From Cellulosilyticum lentocellum DSM 5427 (lineage in GTDB: Bacteria; Bacillota; Clostridia; Lachnospirales; Cellulosilyticaceae): a stretch of 64,000 nt of DNA. The translations under genes and the position numbers were made by a program. The notes under the pieces were generated by a model. That model was not told the DNA's origin and did no database searches. It saw only the letters and a program-made list of their open reading frames with translations. The stretch covers positions 1,509,001-1,573,000 of the forward strand of contig NC_015275.1 of NCBI RefSeq assembly GCF_000178835.2. Direction: 5' to 3'. Below are positions 1 through 7,701 of the stretch, piece after piece (position 1 is the stretch's first letter; each line of letters starts with the position of its first letter).

Positions 1-34
1 GACTAAAAAGATGGAAAAATCCACTTTTTTGGTC
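1..34. terminator. Hairpin at window edge, probable bidirectional terminator
   Basis: An imperfect stem with A-rich and T-rich flanks surrounds a core TGGA-AAAA-TCCA, with outer GACT/GGTC ends. It could serve a gene left of the window, or be the original terminator of the small gene at 1931-2167 that the IS separated from it. The second reading is inference. Confidence 0.45.
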
Positions 35-107
35 AGCCTCTTCCAATTAGATAGTGAGTATATAAATGAAATAAATAAAATAGGGGGCTGTAAAAAAACA
101 GCCTCGA

Positions 108-150
108 AACAAGGAGCAGGTCGCCTGTAGCGACCTGCTCCTTGTTTTTT
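108..150 (+). terminator. Terminator inside left end of the IS
   Basis: A perfect 17-bp stem (108-124 with 130-146), loop CTGTA, is followed by a T-run on the + strand. It would stop transcription entering the element from the left, which would otherwise run antisense to the transposase. Confidence 0.85.
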
Positions 151-240
151 AATAGATTTATTATCATTATCACAAAATTAGAAGTCACTTATTAAGCCTA
201 TGGTTTTATAGGGTTTAAATGATGATATTATATCCGTTTT

Positions 241-1827
241 TTATGCAGCTATGGATGTCCGATGTTTCTTGTTATGATACTTATAGAGGTTGTATCCACA
301 AGAAATTAACGTGAATTCTAAAATGACAGCTTTTTCACCTCGCCGAAATAATCTTTTATAAGATCTATCCCACTTAATTATCCCAAATGTCCCCTCTGAT
401 TGAATACTTCTGTTCATACACAATAAGGCACCATGAATTGATTCTAGATTATTTATTACTTCCTTATGTATTTCTGTTAATTCTCGATTAAGGCGTACTG
501 TTCTATTTCCATGTGATCTTTTGCAACATTCACTACGATATGGACATCCTGCACAGTCTTCACATTCATATATTTCTTCTGTTCTACCATATTGATTTTT
601 ATATATATGCCTATCACATTTATATATAAACTTTTTATTATTAGGACAGATCAGGTTTCCTTGTTCATCTCTTTTGAAATTTACTGCACGATATGGATCA
701 TAATGATATTTTTCATTCTTAGTTTCCCTCTCAAACATAGTAAATTTCATATATTTTTCCATGCCATGTTCCTCACAATAAAGATAATTATTATAAGAAC
801 CATATCCTGCGTCAGCAACAGGATACGTTGGATAATGACCATAAGTAGCATTAAACTTTTCCATTAAAGGTTGAAAACATTCCATGTCTGAAGCATAAGG
901 TTTTGCGTCTATTACAGCTATATATTCATCACATATGGAAGCCTGCATGTTGTAAGCAGGAAGGAGCTGGTCATTTCCCATATAATCACGTTTGATTCTC
1001 ATAAAAGTTGCATCGTGATCAGTTTTTGAATAACTATTTCTTCGCTCACCACATACTTCGAGGTGCTTTGCATATTTCTTGAGGCGTTCTAGATACCCCT
1101 GCATTTCCTGATACTGTTTTTGATGGATACTTTTCTTATGCCCCGCTCCGGAAACAAATTTTGAAACCTCTAGATTTATTGCCTTCTGATAATTTTCAAG
1201 CAATGCCTCAACGTAATCAATCGCATATTCATCTCTTTTTTCTAACTTCACATTAAGAAAACTAAGAACCTCTGAATTCATTGTATCGATGAGTAATGAG
1301 ATCTTTTCGAACACTTTGTTTCTATTTTTGATGCAAGATTTCTTCCATACCCAGGTATAGCGATTAGCATTAGCTTCGATCTTTGTTCCATCGATGTAAG
1401 TGTGATGTAAATCCACATGCTCTTGATCAAAAATATAAGAATTGATATCAATGAAGATTTGTTCAATTGAAGTCGTTAATTCATTACGAATAAAGTTGCC
1501 GAAAGTAGCAAAAGATGGAGCTTTCATTCCGTCAAGAAGATACATATATCTGATGTCTGTACGGCAGAGTTTTTCAATATTTCTTAAAGAACTAATGCCA
1601 TGCTCCATAAAAGTGAAAAGTATAATCTTAAGCATTTTATCTGAATCACATCTTGGACGACCTGTTTTGCAGTCCTTCTCTACAAAATATCGTGTTAGGT
1701 CAATGTGATCCATTACTTCGCATAAAGTATATACTGGATCTGAAATATCAATTATTTTTTCGATATCCAATGGTAATTTTAGCTGTCTTGGTGTAAAATT
1801 ATCATTGGTATTTTTGTTTAGTAGCAT
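241..1827 (-). CDS. IS1182 family transposase
   Basis: This 528-residue protein has the IS1182 layout: an N-terminal DUF772-type region starting with the motif NFTPRQLKLPL, a DDE catalytic core and a C-terminal Cys cluster (CEDCAGCPYRSECC). Likely catalytic acids are the Asp in YIDGTKIEANANRY, the Asp in VADAGYGSYNN and the Glu in QSEGTFGIIKW. The frame is intact, so the enzyme may be active. No Shine-Dalgarno sequence precedes the ATG. A TATAAT box at 1839-1834 on the minus strand lies only 6 nt upstream, which suggests a leaderless mRNA. A terminator hairpin facing the gene lies just upstream at 1851-1872. Family assignment is firm; activity is inferred. Confidence 0.92.
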   Translation of the reverse strand: MLLNKNTNDNFTPRQLKLPLDIEKIIDISDPVYTLCEVMDHIDLTRYFVEKDCKTGRPRCDSDKMLKIILFTFMEHGISSLRNIEKLCRTDIRYMYLLDGMKAPSFATFGNFIRNELTTSIEQIFIDINSYIFDQEHVDLHHTYIDGTKIEANANRYTWVWKKSCIKNRNKVFEKISLLIDTMNSEVLSFLNVKLEKRDEYAIDYVEALLENYQKAINLEVSKFVSGAGHKKSIHQKQYQEMQGYLERLKKYAKHLEVCGERRNSYSKTDHDATFMRIKRDYMGNDQLLPAYNMQASICDEYIAVIDAKPYASDMECFQPLMEKFNATYGHYPTYPVADAGYGSYNNYLYCEEHGMEKYMKFTMFERETKNEKYHYDPYRAVNFKRDEQGNLICPNNKKFIYKCDRHIYKNQYGRTEEIYECEDCAGCPYRSECCKRSHGNRTVRLNRELTEIHKEVINNLESIHGALLCMNRSIQSEGTFGIIKWDRSYKRLFRRGEKAVILEFTLISCGYNLYKYHNKKHRTSIAA

Positions 1828-1839
1828 AAATAAATTATA

Positions 1840-1872
1840 CCAAAAAAATTGCTGAAGTCTTACGACCTCAGC
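1840..1872 (-). terminator. Terminator inside right end of the IS, upstream of the transposase
   Basis: On the minus strand a 9-bp stem (1872-1864 with 1859-1851, one G-U pair, loop GTAA) is followed by seven T residues. It would block read-through from the neighbouring minus-strand gene into the transposase. Confidence 0.75.
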
Positions 1873-1930
1873 GATTTTTTCGTTAGGGGAGTTTTTTTAC
1901 ATCCCCCTATTTTTATTTATTTTATTAAGC

Positions 1931-2167
1931 CTATTGAATATCGTTTCTTAAGAAACCACAAGGTGATTTACAGAAGCACATCCAAACAATAACAATAATG
2001 ATAATCCACATCCAAGCAGAATTGTCACAGCCACCAAAGAAATTATTGAATAAGCAATCTAGGTTAAAGCCGCCACCACAACTGCCTTTACCGCAAAATA
2101 GTAAGAAGAATGCTATAATAATGATAATACAAGTACAGTTATCTTCTAAGAATCTAAAATCTTCCAT
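1931..2167 (-). CDS. Small cysteine-rich membrane protein
   Basis: This 78-residue protein has two hydrophobic segments (about residues 14-26 and 52-66, each containing a run of isoleucines) separated by a Gly/Cys-rich loop (GKGSCGGGFNLDC). It has seven or eight cysteines. A GGAGG ribosome binding site precedes the ATG. It lies 30 bases after the next small cysteine-rich gene on the same strand, so the two are probably co-transcribed. I do not recognise the family. Similar short Cys/Gly-rich hydrophobic proteins occur among spore coat and envelope proteins of Clostridia, but that role is only a guess. The IS sits 21 bases past the stop codon and has probably displaced its terminator. Confidence 0.75.
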   Translation of the reverse strand: MEDFRFLEDNCTCIIIIIAFFLLFCGKGSCGGGFNLDCLFNNFFGGCDNSAWMWIIIIVIVWMCFCKSPCGFLRNDIQ

Positions 2168-2197
2168 GATATTGCCTCCTATATTTAAAAATTTAAT

Positions 2198-2422
2198 CTA
2201 TAATATTCCTTTACAAAGTAGACAAACAACTCCTAGCATAATAATAAGACAACCACATTCACCTAAGCAGCAAATAAGAATAAGAGCCAAAATGATAAGG
2301 GGTAACCAGGATGAACAACTTAAGTGACATTGGTTACAGCAATTATGCTTAAAAGTGGGATGACAGTCAGAATATGAATGTGTGTTACAGCCCGAATTGC
2401 AGCAACCATTAAAAGCAGACAT
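2198..2422 (-). CDS. Small cysteine-rich membrane protein
   Basis: This 74-residue protein has a Cys/His/Asn-rich N-terminal half (CCNSGCNTHSYSDCH, CCNQCHLSC) followed by a strongly hydrophobic C-terminal half with further cysteines (LICCLGECGC, CLLCKG). An AAGGAGGT site at normal spacing fixes the ATG. It is the first gene of a two-gene minus-strand unit with 1931-2167. The density of paired cysteines suggests metal binding or disulfide cross-linking; both are inference. The family is not recognised. Confidence 0.75.
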   Translation of the reverse strand: MSAFNGCCNSGCNTHSYSDCHPTFKHNCCNQCHLSCSSWLPLIILALILICCLGECGCLIIMLGVVCLLCKGIL

Positions 2423-2653
2423 ATTTGACCTCCTTATGAAAACTATATTTAATTATATGAACCTTCTATTTAAAAAATTACTTATATTACCAAAATAGTA
2501 AATGATAATATTTTTTTCTAGAAATAAAAACAAGTTTTGAGAAACTTTGTTCTTAGCTTCTTCATTAACTATAGTATGAAGTATGGAAAAAAATGTTACT
2601 CTTGTAAAATATTTTTTTATTTAAAAAATTATAATTTAATATTTAATTTTTTA
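2423..2653. other. AT-rich intergenic region between divergent genes
   Basis: About 230 bases of very AT-rich DNA separate the minus-strand cysteine-rich pair from the promoter of the citrate synthase gene. I see no ORF or convincing hairpin. It must hold the promoter of the minus-strand pair, which I could not place with confidence. Confidence 0.5.
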
Positions 2654-2682
2654 TTGACATGAATAGTATGATTGTATACAAT
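2654..2682 (+). promoter_or_regulatory. Sigma-A-type promoter with overlapping palindromic operator
   Basis: TTGACA (2654-2659), a 17-base spacer and TACAAT (2677-2682) form a near-consensus promoter. The -10 region lies inside a perfect 12-bp palindrome, ATTGTATACAAT (2671-2682). A TTGTNNACAA-type palindrome over a -10 box resembles GntR-family operators; which regulator binds is unknown. Confidence 0.7.
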
Positions 2683-2745
2683 TATACATAAGTAATTTTC
2701 AGATAATTAAAGGATTAAAAATAGAAAGATGCAAGGAGTGATACT

Positions 2746-4110
2746 GTGTTTGAACTAAATAAGAGAACTAATTTACTTACTAGCCCTGAAAAGAACCATT
2801 TATTAGAGGATAGAGCTGAGGCGAATATGTTTAGGGAATTTTTCCCTTATGATGAAATTCCTAGAGTTGCCTTCAACGATGTACATGTGCCTATGACTAT
2901 GCAGGAAAAGATTTATATTACAGATACGACTTTTAGAGATGGTCAACAGTCAAGAGCGCCTTATACAACTGAGCAAATTGTTGATATTTATAAAATGTTA
3001 CATCGATTAAGTGGGCCTAATGGCATTGTTCAACAAAGTGAATTCTTCCTCTATAGCGAGAAAGACAGGCAAGCTGTTTATAAATGTAGAGAGTTAGGTT
3101 ATGAGTTTCCACAGATTACTTCTTGGATTCGTGCATCTGAAAAAGATTTTCAGCTTGTAAAGGACATGGAGATTAATGAAACAGGTATTTTAGTAAGCTG
3201 TTCAGATTATCATATTTTCCATAAGCTACATATGAAACGTTCAGAAGCAATTGAACACTATACAAAGATTGTTAAACAATGTATTGATAAAGGCATCATT
3301 CCTCGTTGCCATTTTGAAGATATTACAAGAGCTGATATTTATAAATTCGTCGTTCCTTTTGCCAGGGAACTGATGAGAATTAGTGAAGAAACTAAGATGC
3401 CAATTAAAATTCGTGCTTGTGACACAATGGGCTATGGTGTAAGTTATCCAGGTGCTATGATTCCACGTAGTGTCCCAGGTATTATGTATGCACTTCATCA
3501 ATATGCTGGTGTACCTCATGAATGGATTGAATGGCATGGACATAATGACTTTTATCGTGCTGTAGCTAATTCAACAACAGCATGGCTTTATGGTTGTAAT
3601 AGTGTTAACTGTTCTTTATTTGGTATAGGAGAAAGAACAGGTAATACACCTCTAGAAGCAATGGTTATGGAGTATGCACAGTTAAAAGGTACTTTAGATG
3701 GTATGGATACAACAGTAATCACTGAGCTTGCAGAGTATTTTGAAAATGTAATTGGAGAGAAAATACCAGAACGTACACCATTTGTAGGTAAAAACTTTAA
3801 TGTAACAAGAGCAGGAATTCATGCAGATGGTTTACTTAAAAATGAAGAAATCTATAATATTTTTGATACTGAAAAACTTTTAAATAGACCTGTACGTGTC
3901 TCTATTAGTAATACATCAGGCCTTGCAGGTATTGCTCACTGGATTAATAGTAATCCTGATTGTAGTGAACTAAAAGGTATTGATAAAAATGATCCACTCT
4001 GTATTAGCATTAAAGATTGGGTAGATACACAATATGAAGATGGTCGTACGACTGTTATGAGTGATGAAGAATTAGAAGAATACATTAATCATTATCTTGC
4101 TCAAAAATAG
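2746..4110 (+). CDS. Re-citrate synthase (isopropylmalate synthase-like)
   Basis: The 454-residue protein belongs to the DRE-TIM metallolyase (HMGL-like) superfamily. It matches the Re-face citrate synthases of anaerobic Clostridia, which condense acetyl-CoA with oxaloacetate in place of the usual Si-enzyme. Visible motifs are the signature TDTTFRDGQQSRAP (about residues 59-72), with the Asp and Arg used for metal and substrate binding, and the metal-ligand motif HGHNDFYRA (about 265-273). The start codon at 2746 is GTG, preceded by AAGGAG. It has its own promoter and a terminator at 4177-4205. The next gene encodes isocitrate dehydrogenase, which supports a role in 2-oxoglutarate and glutamate supply. 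A homocitrate or isopropylmalate synthase is the alternative but fits less well. Confidence 0.85.
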   Translation: MFELNKRTNLLTSPEKNHLLEDRAEANMFREFFPYDEIPRVAFNDVHVPMTMQEKIYITDTTFRDGQQSRAPYTTEQIVDIYKMLHRLSGPNGIVQQSEFFLYSEKDRQAVYKCRELGYEFPQITSWIRASEKDFQLVKDMEINETGILVSCSDYHIFHKLHMKRSEAIEHYTKIVKQCIDKGIIPRCHFEDITRADIYKFVVPFARELMRISEETKMPIKIRACDTMGYGVSYPGAMIPRSVPGIMYALHQYAGVPHEWIEWHGHNDFYRAVANSTTAWLYGCNSVNCSLFGIGERTGNTPLEAMVMEYAQLKGTLDGMDTTVITELAEYFENVIGEKIPERTPFVGKNFNVTRAGIHADGLLKNEEIYNIFDTEKLLNRPVRVSISNTSGLAGIAHWINSNPDCSELKGIDKNDPLCISIKDWVDTQYEDGRTTVMSDEELEEYINHYLAQK

Positions 4111-4176
4111 ACATCTAAGGCAGCATGAGAAAATGACTTGAAGAAACACAAAGTATTTAGGTTAAAAAATGTAGTT

Positions 4177-4217
4177 GGAGATGTTGAAGTTAAAGCAGCA
4201 TCTCCATTATTTTTTTA
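4177..4217 (+). terminator. Terminator after Re-citrate synthase
   Basis: A 10-bp stem (4177-4186 with 4196-4205, one G-U pair) is followed by a T-rich run. It separates the citrate synthase transcript from the isocitrate dehydrogenase gene. Confidence 0.8.
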
Positions 4218-4237
4218 TAAGATTGTGATATAAAATT

Positions 4238-4267
4238 TAGACAAGTGCATATTTATTCTGATATAAT
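4238..4267 (+). promoter_or_regulatory. Promoter of isocitrate dehydrogenase gene
   Basis: TAGACA (4238-4243), an 18-base spacer and a perfect TATAAT (4262-4267) lie about 40 bases before the start codon. Confidence 0.65.
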
Positions 4268-4307
4268 AGAAAAGGATATAAAACGGAAAATTTAGGAGGT
4301 ATATAAG

Positions 4308-5444
4308 ATGGATAAGTTAGAAGCAGCAAAAGCACACTTTGCAGCCTTAGTAGAGGAACAATTAGCTAGAGTAGAAAGAATGAAAAATGATACAGGGGCT
4401 GTAGATTACAGTAAGCTAGATCAAATCATTATCGGCTGCTGTGGTGGAGATGGTATTGGACCTGCTATTACAGCAGAAGCTGAGCGCGTTCTTCGTGCTG
4501 TACTTAAAGATGATGTAGCTAGTGGCAAAATTATATTTAAACAAATTGACGGCTTAACGATAGAAAACCGTATTGCAGCTAATAAAGCTATTCCAGATGA
4601 TGTGCTTGCTGAGCTTAAAGCTTGTGATATTATTTTAAAAGGCCCAACGACAACACCAAGTAAAGGTGATGGCCCTAATATTGAAAGTGCTAATGTGGCC
4701 ATGAGAAGAGAGTTAGACTTATTTGCTAACGTAAGACCAGTAGCAGTACCAGAAGAAGGTATTGATTGGACCTTTTTCCGTGAAAATACAGAGGGTGAAT
4801 ATGCACTTGGCAGCAAAGGGATTGCTTTAGATGCTGATATGTCTTTTGATTTTAAAGTAACAACTACTCAAGGCACAGAAAGAATAGCAAGACAAGCTTT
4901 TGAATTCGCGCGTAAAAATGGTAAAAAACGTGTAGCTATTATTACAAAAGCTAATATTCTTAAGAAAACAGACGGTAAATTCTTAGAGCTTTGTTATAAA
5001 GTAGCTAAAGAATATCCAGAAATAGAAGTAGATGACTGGTTTGTAGATATTATTTCTGCTAACCTTATTAATGAAAAAGTAAGAAAGAATTTCGAAGTAT
5101 TTGTACTTCCTAACCTTTATGGTGATATCATTACAGATGAAGCTGCTCAAATCCAAGGGGGTGTAGGTACTGCAGGTAGTGCTAATGTAGGTAATAAGTA
5201 TGCGATGTTTGAAGCGATTCATGGTAGTGCACCAAGAATGGTGGAGACAGGAAGAGAACAATATGCTAATCCAGCAAGTATGATTAAAGCAGCAGAATTA
5301 CTTCTCCGTCATATTGGCTATAAAGATGAAGCTGACCGTGTTATTGCAGCGCTTAAGATTGCAAATGATACTATTAAAATGACAGGTAGAAATGATGGTG
5401 CAACAGGAGCAGAATTTGCTAACTGTGTTATTGAAAACTTATAA
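4308..5444 (+). CDS. icd: NAD-type isocitrate dehydrogenase (isocitrate/isopropylmalate dehydrogenase family)
   Basis: This 378-residue beta-decarboxylating dehydrogenase would convert isocitrate to 2-oxoglutarate. Family motifs include GGDGIGPAIT near the N-terminus, FRENTEGEYALG in the substrate region, NLYGDIITDEAA (metal-binding aspartates) and FEAIHGSAPR before the nucleotide pocket. The ENTEGEY type motif favours isocitrate over isopropylmalate. Its position after Re-citrate synthase supports this. There is a short extra N-terminal helix of about 35 residues. A TAGGAGGT site precedes the ATG. No aconitase gene lies between or beside the two. Cofactor choice (NAD) is inferred from the short family type. 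Confidence 0.85.
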   Translation: MDKLEAAKAHFAALVEEQLARVERMKNDTGAVDYSKLDQIIIGCCGGDGIGPAITAEAERVLRAVLKDDVASGKIIFKQIDGLTIENRIAANKAIPDDVLAELKACDIILKGPTTTPSKGDGPNIESANVAMRRELDLFANVRPVAVPEEGIDWTFFRENTEGEYALGSKGIALDADMSFDFKVTTTQGTERIARQAFEFARKNGKKRVAIITKANILKKTDGKFLELCYKVAKEYPEIEVDDWFVDIISANLINEKVRKNFEVFVLPNLYGDIITDEAAQIQGGVGTAGSANVGNKYAMFEAIHGSAPRMVETGREQYANPASMIKAAELLLRHIGYKDEADRVIAALKIANDTIKMTGRNDGATGAEFANCVIENL

Positions 5445-5469
5445 GCTTCTATACATAAGATGATAAGTC

Positions 5470-5518
5470 AAGGTGCCTTTTATTACTTAGTGATAAGTAA
5501 TGAAAGGCACCTTTTGCT
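5470..5518 (+). terminator. Terminator after isocitrate dehydrogenase
   Basis: A long stem of about 20 bp with mismatches (5470-5489 with 5494-5513, loop GTGA) ends in CCTTTT. Confidence 0.85.
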
Positions 5519-5753
5519 ATGACCTAGTTATTTGGATAGAAATTTGAATAGAAGAAAAAGGCTTTTTAAGACTTATCAAGTAGAATCATTAAATGCTAGA
5601 AAGCAAACTTTAAGAGGTTAAAAATGAGGTAGAGAGATTAAGCATATGCTAAAGATGCAGAAAAAGTGAAGAAATAGTGAACATGAAAAATAAAATAGCA
5701 TAAAATCACATACTTCACAAAAGAAAAAGCAACAAATATCAAATAAAATTTGT
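5519..5753. other. Gene-free AT-rich spacer
   Basis: No ORF with a ribosome binding site and no stable hairpin were found. A TATAAT at 5754-5759, about 40 bases before the next gene, probably belongs to that gene's promoter; its -35 box is not obvious. Confidence 0.45.
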
Positions 5754-5801
5754 TATAATAAAATTAAACATAAAATAAGTCACGACTAGGAGGAAATAAA
5801 C

Positions 5802-6092
5802 TTGAAAAATAAGTTGGATATAGGAACAATAATTGCAATTGTTTGTGGCGTTCTAGCCGTTGTTTTTGCGGGGCTAATGTTACTGGGTAAGGTGACTGTA
5901 GACCTAGCAATTGTAGTGGTTGGAGCAACCCAAGTACTTAGTGGTTTAGTACAAATGCAAATGGTTAAAAAAGCTGAGTCAGAGGAAATTGGCGCGGAGA
6001 AATTTAAAGCAGCAAAGTTTACATTAATCTTAGGGGTGGTTTTCTTAGGATTAATGGCATTTAAATTAGTCTTTGTAGCACTTAATACATAA
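5802..6092 (+). CDS. Small integral membrane protein, unknown function
   Basis: This 96-residue protein has three predicted membrane segments (about residues 8-28, 33-50 and 71-92) with a short charged loop (KKAESEEIGAEKFK) between the second and third. The start is TTG, supported by an AGGAGG site (positions 5789-5794) at proper spacing; there is no nearby ATG alternative. It is monocistronic, with its own TATAAT upstream and a terminator at 6141. The family is not recognised. Confidence 0.7.
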   Translation: MKNKLDIGTIIAIVCGVLAVVFAGLMLLGKVTVDLAIVVVGATQVLSGLVQMQMVKKAESEEIGAEKFKAAKFTLILGVVFLGLMAFKLVFVALNT

Positions 6093-6140
6093 AGAGCTGT
6101 AAATATATACTATAATGAAGAAAGTTAATACAATGAGATA

Positions 6141-6168
6141 AGGCACTTCAGAAGAAGTGTCTTTTTTA
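6141..6168 (+). terminator. Terminator after small membrane protein
   Basis: Stem GGCACTTC / GAAGTGTC, loop AGAA, followed by six T residues. Confidence 0.75.
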
Positions 6169-6189
6169 TTAAAGTTGATATAAAAAGTG

Positions 6190-6218
6190 TTGACATATGT
6201 AAATAGTTCATGTAATAT
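6190..6218 (+). promoter_or_regulatory. Promoter of the tRNA cluster
   Basis: Consensus TTGACA (6190-6195), a 17-base spacer and TAATAT (6213-6218; an overlapping TATAAT is at 6216-6221) end about 15 bases before tRNA-Glu. Confidence 0.75.
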
Positions 6219-6233
6219 AATAAAAGTCAACAC

Positions 6234-6305
6234 GGCCCATTGGTCAAGCGGTCAAGACACCGCCCTTTCACGGCGGTAACACGAGTTCGATTCTCGTATG
6301 GGTCA
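6234..6305 (+). tRNA. tRNA-Glu (anticodon TTC)
   Basis: A full cloverleaf is present. The acceptor stem pairs 6234-6240 with 6298-6304, with discriminator A at 6305. The anticodon stem CCGCC/GGCGG encloses loop CTTTCAC, giving anticodon TTC. The T-arm GAG-TTCGATT-CTC is normal. CCA is not encoded. Confidence 0.95.
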
Positions 6306-6367
6306 TTTGTTAGTGATGATACCCATCTGGAGACAGACTGGGAAAGTAAATAGTTGCTAACATAAAA

Positions 6368-6442
6368 CGGGGTGTGGCTCAGTTTGGCTAGAGCGCCTGA
6401 TTTGGGTTCAGGAGGCCGCAGGTTCGAGTCCTGTCACCCCGA
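6368..6442 (+). tRNA. tRNA-Pro (anticodon TGG)
   Basis: The acceptor stem CGGGGTG (6368-6374) pairs with CACCCCG (6435-6441), discriminator A. The anticodon arm CCTGA-TTTGGGT-TCAGG gives TGG. The T-loop is GTTCGAGTC. CCA is not encoded. Confidence 0.95.
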
Positions 6443-6464
6443 TTTCTCTTGTAAAAGAGAGTTT

Positions 6465-6537
6465 GGGTCACTAGCTCAGTCGGTAGAGCACTTGACTTTT
6501 AATCAAGTTGTCCCGGGTTCGATTCCCGGGTGGCTCA
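6465..6537 (+). tRNA. tRNA-Lys (anticodon TTT)
   Basis: The acceptor stem GGGTCAC (6465-6471) pairs with GTGGCTC (6530-6536) using two G-U pairs, discriminator A. The anticodon arm CTTGA-CTTTTAA-TCAAG gives TTT. The T-arm is CCGGG-TTCGATT-CCCGG. Confidence 0.95.
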
Positions 6538-6544
6538 GTTATAA

Positions 6545-6592
6545 ATAAGAGGCGTATTATTTTGTGCAGATAATACGCCTCTTATACTTTAA
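6545..6592 (+). terminator. Terminator of the tRNA cluster
   Basis: A perfect 16-bp stem (6545-6560 with 6570-6585) lies 8 bases after tRNA-Lys. The T-run behind it is weak (ACTTTAA). Confidence 0.7.
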
Positions 6593-6637
6593 GGAAAGCG
6601 TATATAAATCCAAGTGAAGAATAGAATAGTGAAAAAG

Positions 6638-6675
6638 CCTCTTATAGACGATAAATAATCTATAAGAGGTTTTTT
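6638..6675 (+). terminator. Second terminator downstream of tRNAs
   Basis: A perfect 11-bp stem (6638-6648 with 6659-6669) is followed by six T residues. It lies 40 bases before the AraC gene, so it is either a back-up tRNA terminator or an attenuator for that gene. Confidence 0.75.
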
Positions 6676-6711
6676 ACTAATCGTATATTTTTAAAATAGA
6701 GGAAGTTAAAA

Positions 6712-7611
6712 ATGAACAATAAAGCGTTAAAAGAACAAAAAAATCATGGGACGGCGTATTTTCCTTGTGTATTATATGAGCATGATCATAATCGTATAAA
6801 GTTAGAAGTTAACCACCATTGGCATAAAGAAGTAGAACTTATTTATTTGGAAGAAGGACAGTTTTTAGTAGATATCAATATGGAGCCAACTTGGCTAGAA
6901 AAAGGTTTTTGCTTTATTAATCAAGAAGAACTTCATGCCCTTAAGGCAGAAGGAAATGTAAAGGAAAGTGCCCTAGTCTTTAACTTAGAAATGTTAGGCT
7001 TTAGTATGTACGATGAAGTACAAGCACGTTTCATCCAGCCTCTTTTAGAAAATAAATTACATTTTCCAAGATTCATAGGTATAAAGAATATGGTGGGAAA
7101 GGAGATTTTAATTCATTATGAGAGAATCGTTCAGTGGCATCAGCAAAGCGGACAGTTTTCAATAGCTACTGGAGGAAGTGTAGCAGAAGGCTTAAGTGCC
7201 CAGCTAAATATTAAGGTAGAACTCCTCAATATATTAATGATTCTTCAAAATAATGGGTTATTTTTAGAAGATAAAAGTGGTAGTGTAGATTATAAGGTTG
7301 AATCTATTAAAAAGGTTCTTAGTTATATAGAAGAACATTATAAGGAAGCATTTTATGTGAAAGATTTAGCAACTATCTTAAATATGAATGAGCAATATTT
7401 TAGTAGGTTTTTTAAAAGAATGATAGGTAAAGCACCTATGGCTTATGTAAATGATTACCGTTTAAAGATGGCTAAACAGTTATTAATAAAAACAGACATG
7501 CAAATTACGGAAATTTGTTTAGAAGTAGGATTTAATAATATGAGTAACTTTATTAAGTTATTTAAAAACAAAGAGAATTGTTCGCCTATACAATATCGAA
7601 AAAAGTCATAA
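6712..7611 (+). CDS. AraC family transcriptional regulator
   Basis: The 299-residue protein has an N-terminal cupin-type ligand domain (HHWHKEVELIYLEEGQF, about residues 36-52, with several histidines) and two C-terminal helix-turn-helix units (about residues 200-297; DLATILNMNEQYFSRFFKRM and ITEICLEVGFNNMSNFIKLF). This is the sugar-responsive AraC layout. It sits directly upstream of a GH13 enzyme and an MFS transporter on the same strand, so it probably controls their expression in response to a sugar. The inducer cannot be read from the sequence. Confidence 0.88.
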   Translation: MNNKALKEQKNHGTAYFPCVLYEHDHNRIKLEVNHHWHKEVELIYLEEGQFLVDINMEPTWLEKGFCFINQEELHALKAEGNVKESALVFNLEMLGFSMYDEVQARFIQPLLENKLHFPRFIGIKNMVGKEILIHYERIVQWHQQSGQFSIATGGSVAEGLSAQLNIKVELLNILMILQNNGLFLEDKSGSVDYKVESIKKVLSYIEEHYKEAFYVKDLATILNMNEQYFSRFFKRMIGKAPMAYVNDYRLKMAKQLLIKTDMQITEICLEVGFNNMSNFIKLFKNKENCSPIQYRKKS

Positions 7612-7701
7612 AAGCATAAAAAGCGGTCAATATTTGAGAAGTATATAGGCTTAAGAAATGGTATGATAAGAAGAAATAACAGATTATTGGAGGTTGGGAA
7701 A

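Larger units (their letters stand above)
81..1909 (-). mobile_element. IS1182-like insertion sequence with 19-bp terminal inverted repeats
   Basis: The left end 81-99 (TAGGGGGCTGTAAAAAAAC) and the reverse complement of the right end 1891-1909 (TAGGGGGATGTAAAAAAAC) match at 18 of 19 positions. They bracket one transposase gene. AT-rich flanks just outside (about 70-80 and 1910-1920) are also inverted relative to each other, so insertion into a palindromic AT-rich site such as a terminator is plausible; I see no direct target duplication. Both ends carry inward-facing terminator hairpins (108-146 and 1851-1872). Length and single-ORF layout fit the IS1182 family. Confidence 0.85.

Noticed and set aside
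4421-4816. 131-codon minus-strand frame opposite icd
   Set aside because: A shadow of the isocitrate dehydrogenase gene; composition follows its codon pattern and no start signal is present.
7663-7701. Upstream start codon for the GH13 gene
   Set aside because: No ribosome binding site precedes it, and the later ATG at 7702 has GGAGG at proper spacing and a family-like N-terminus.
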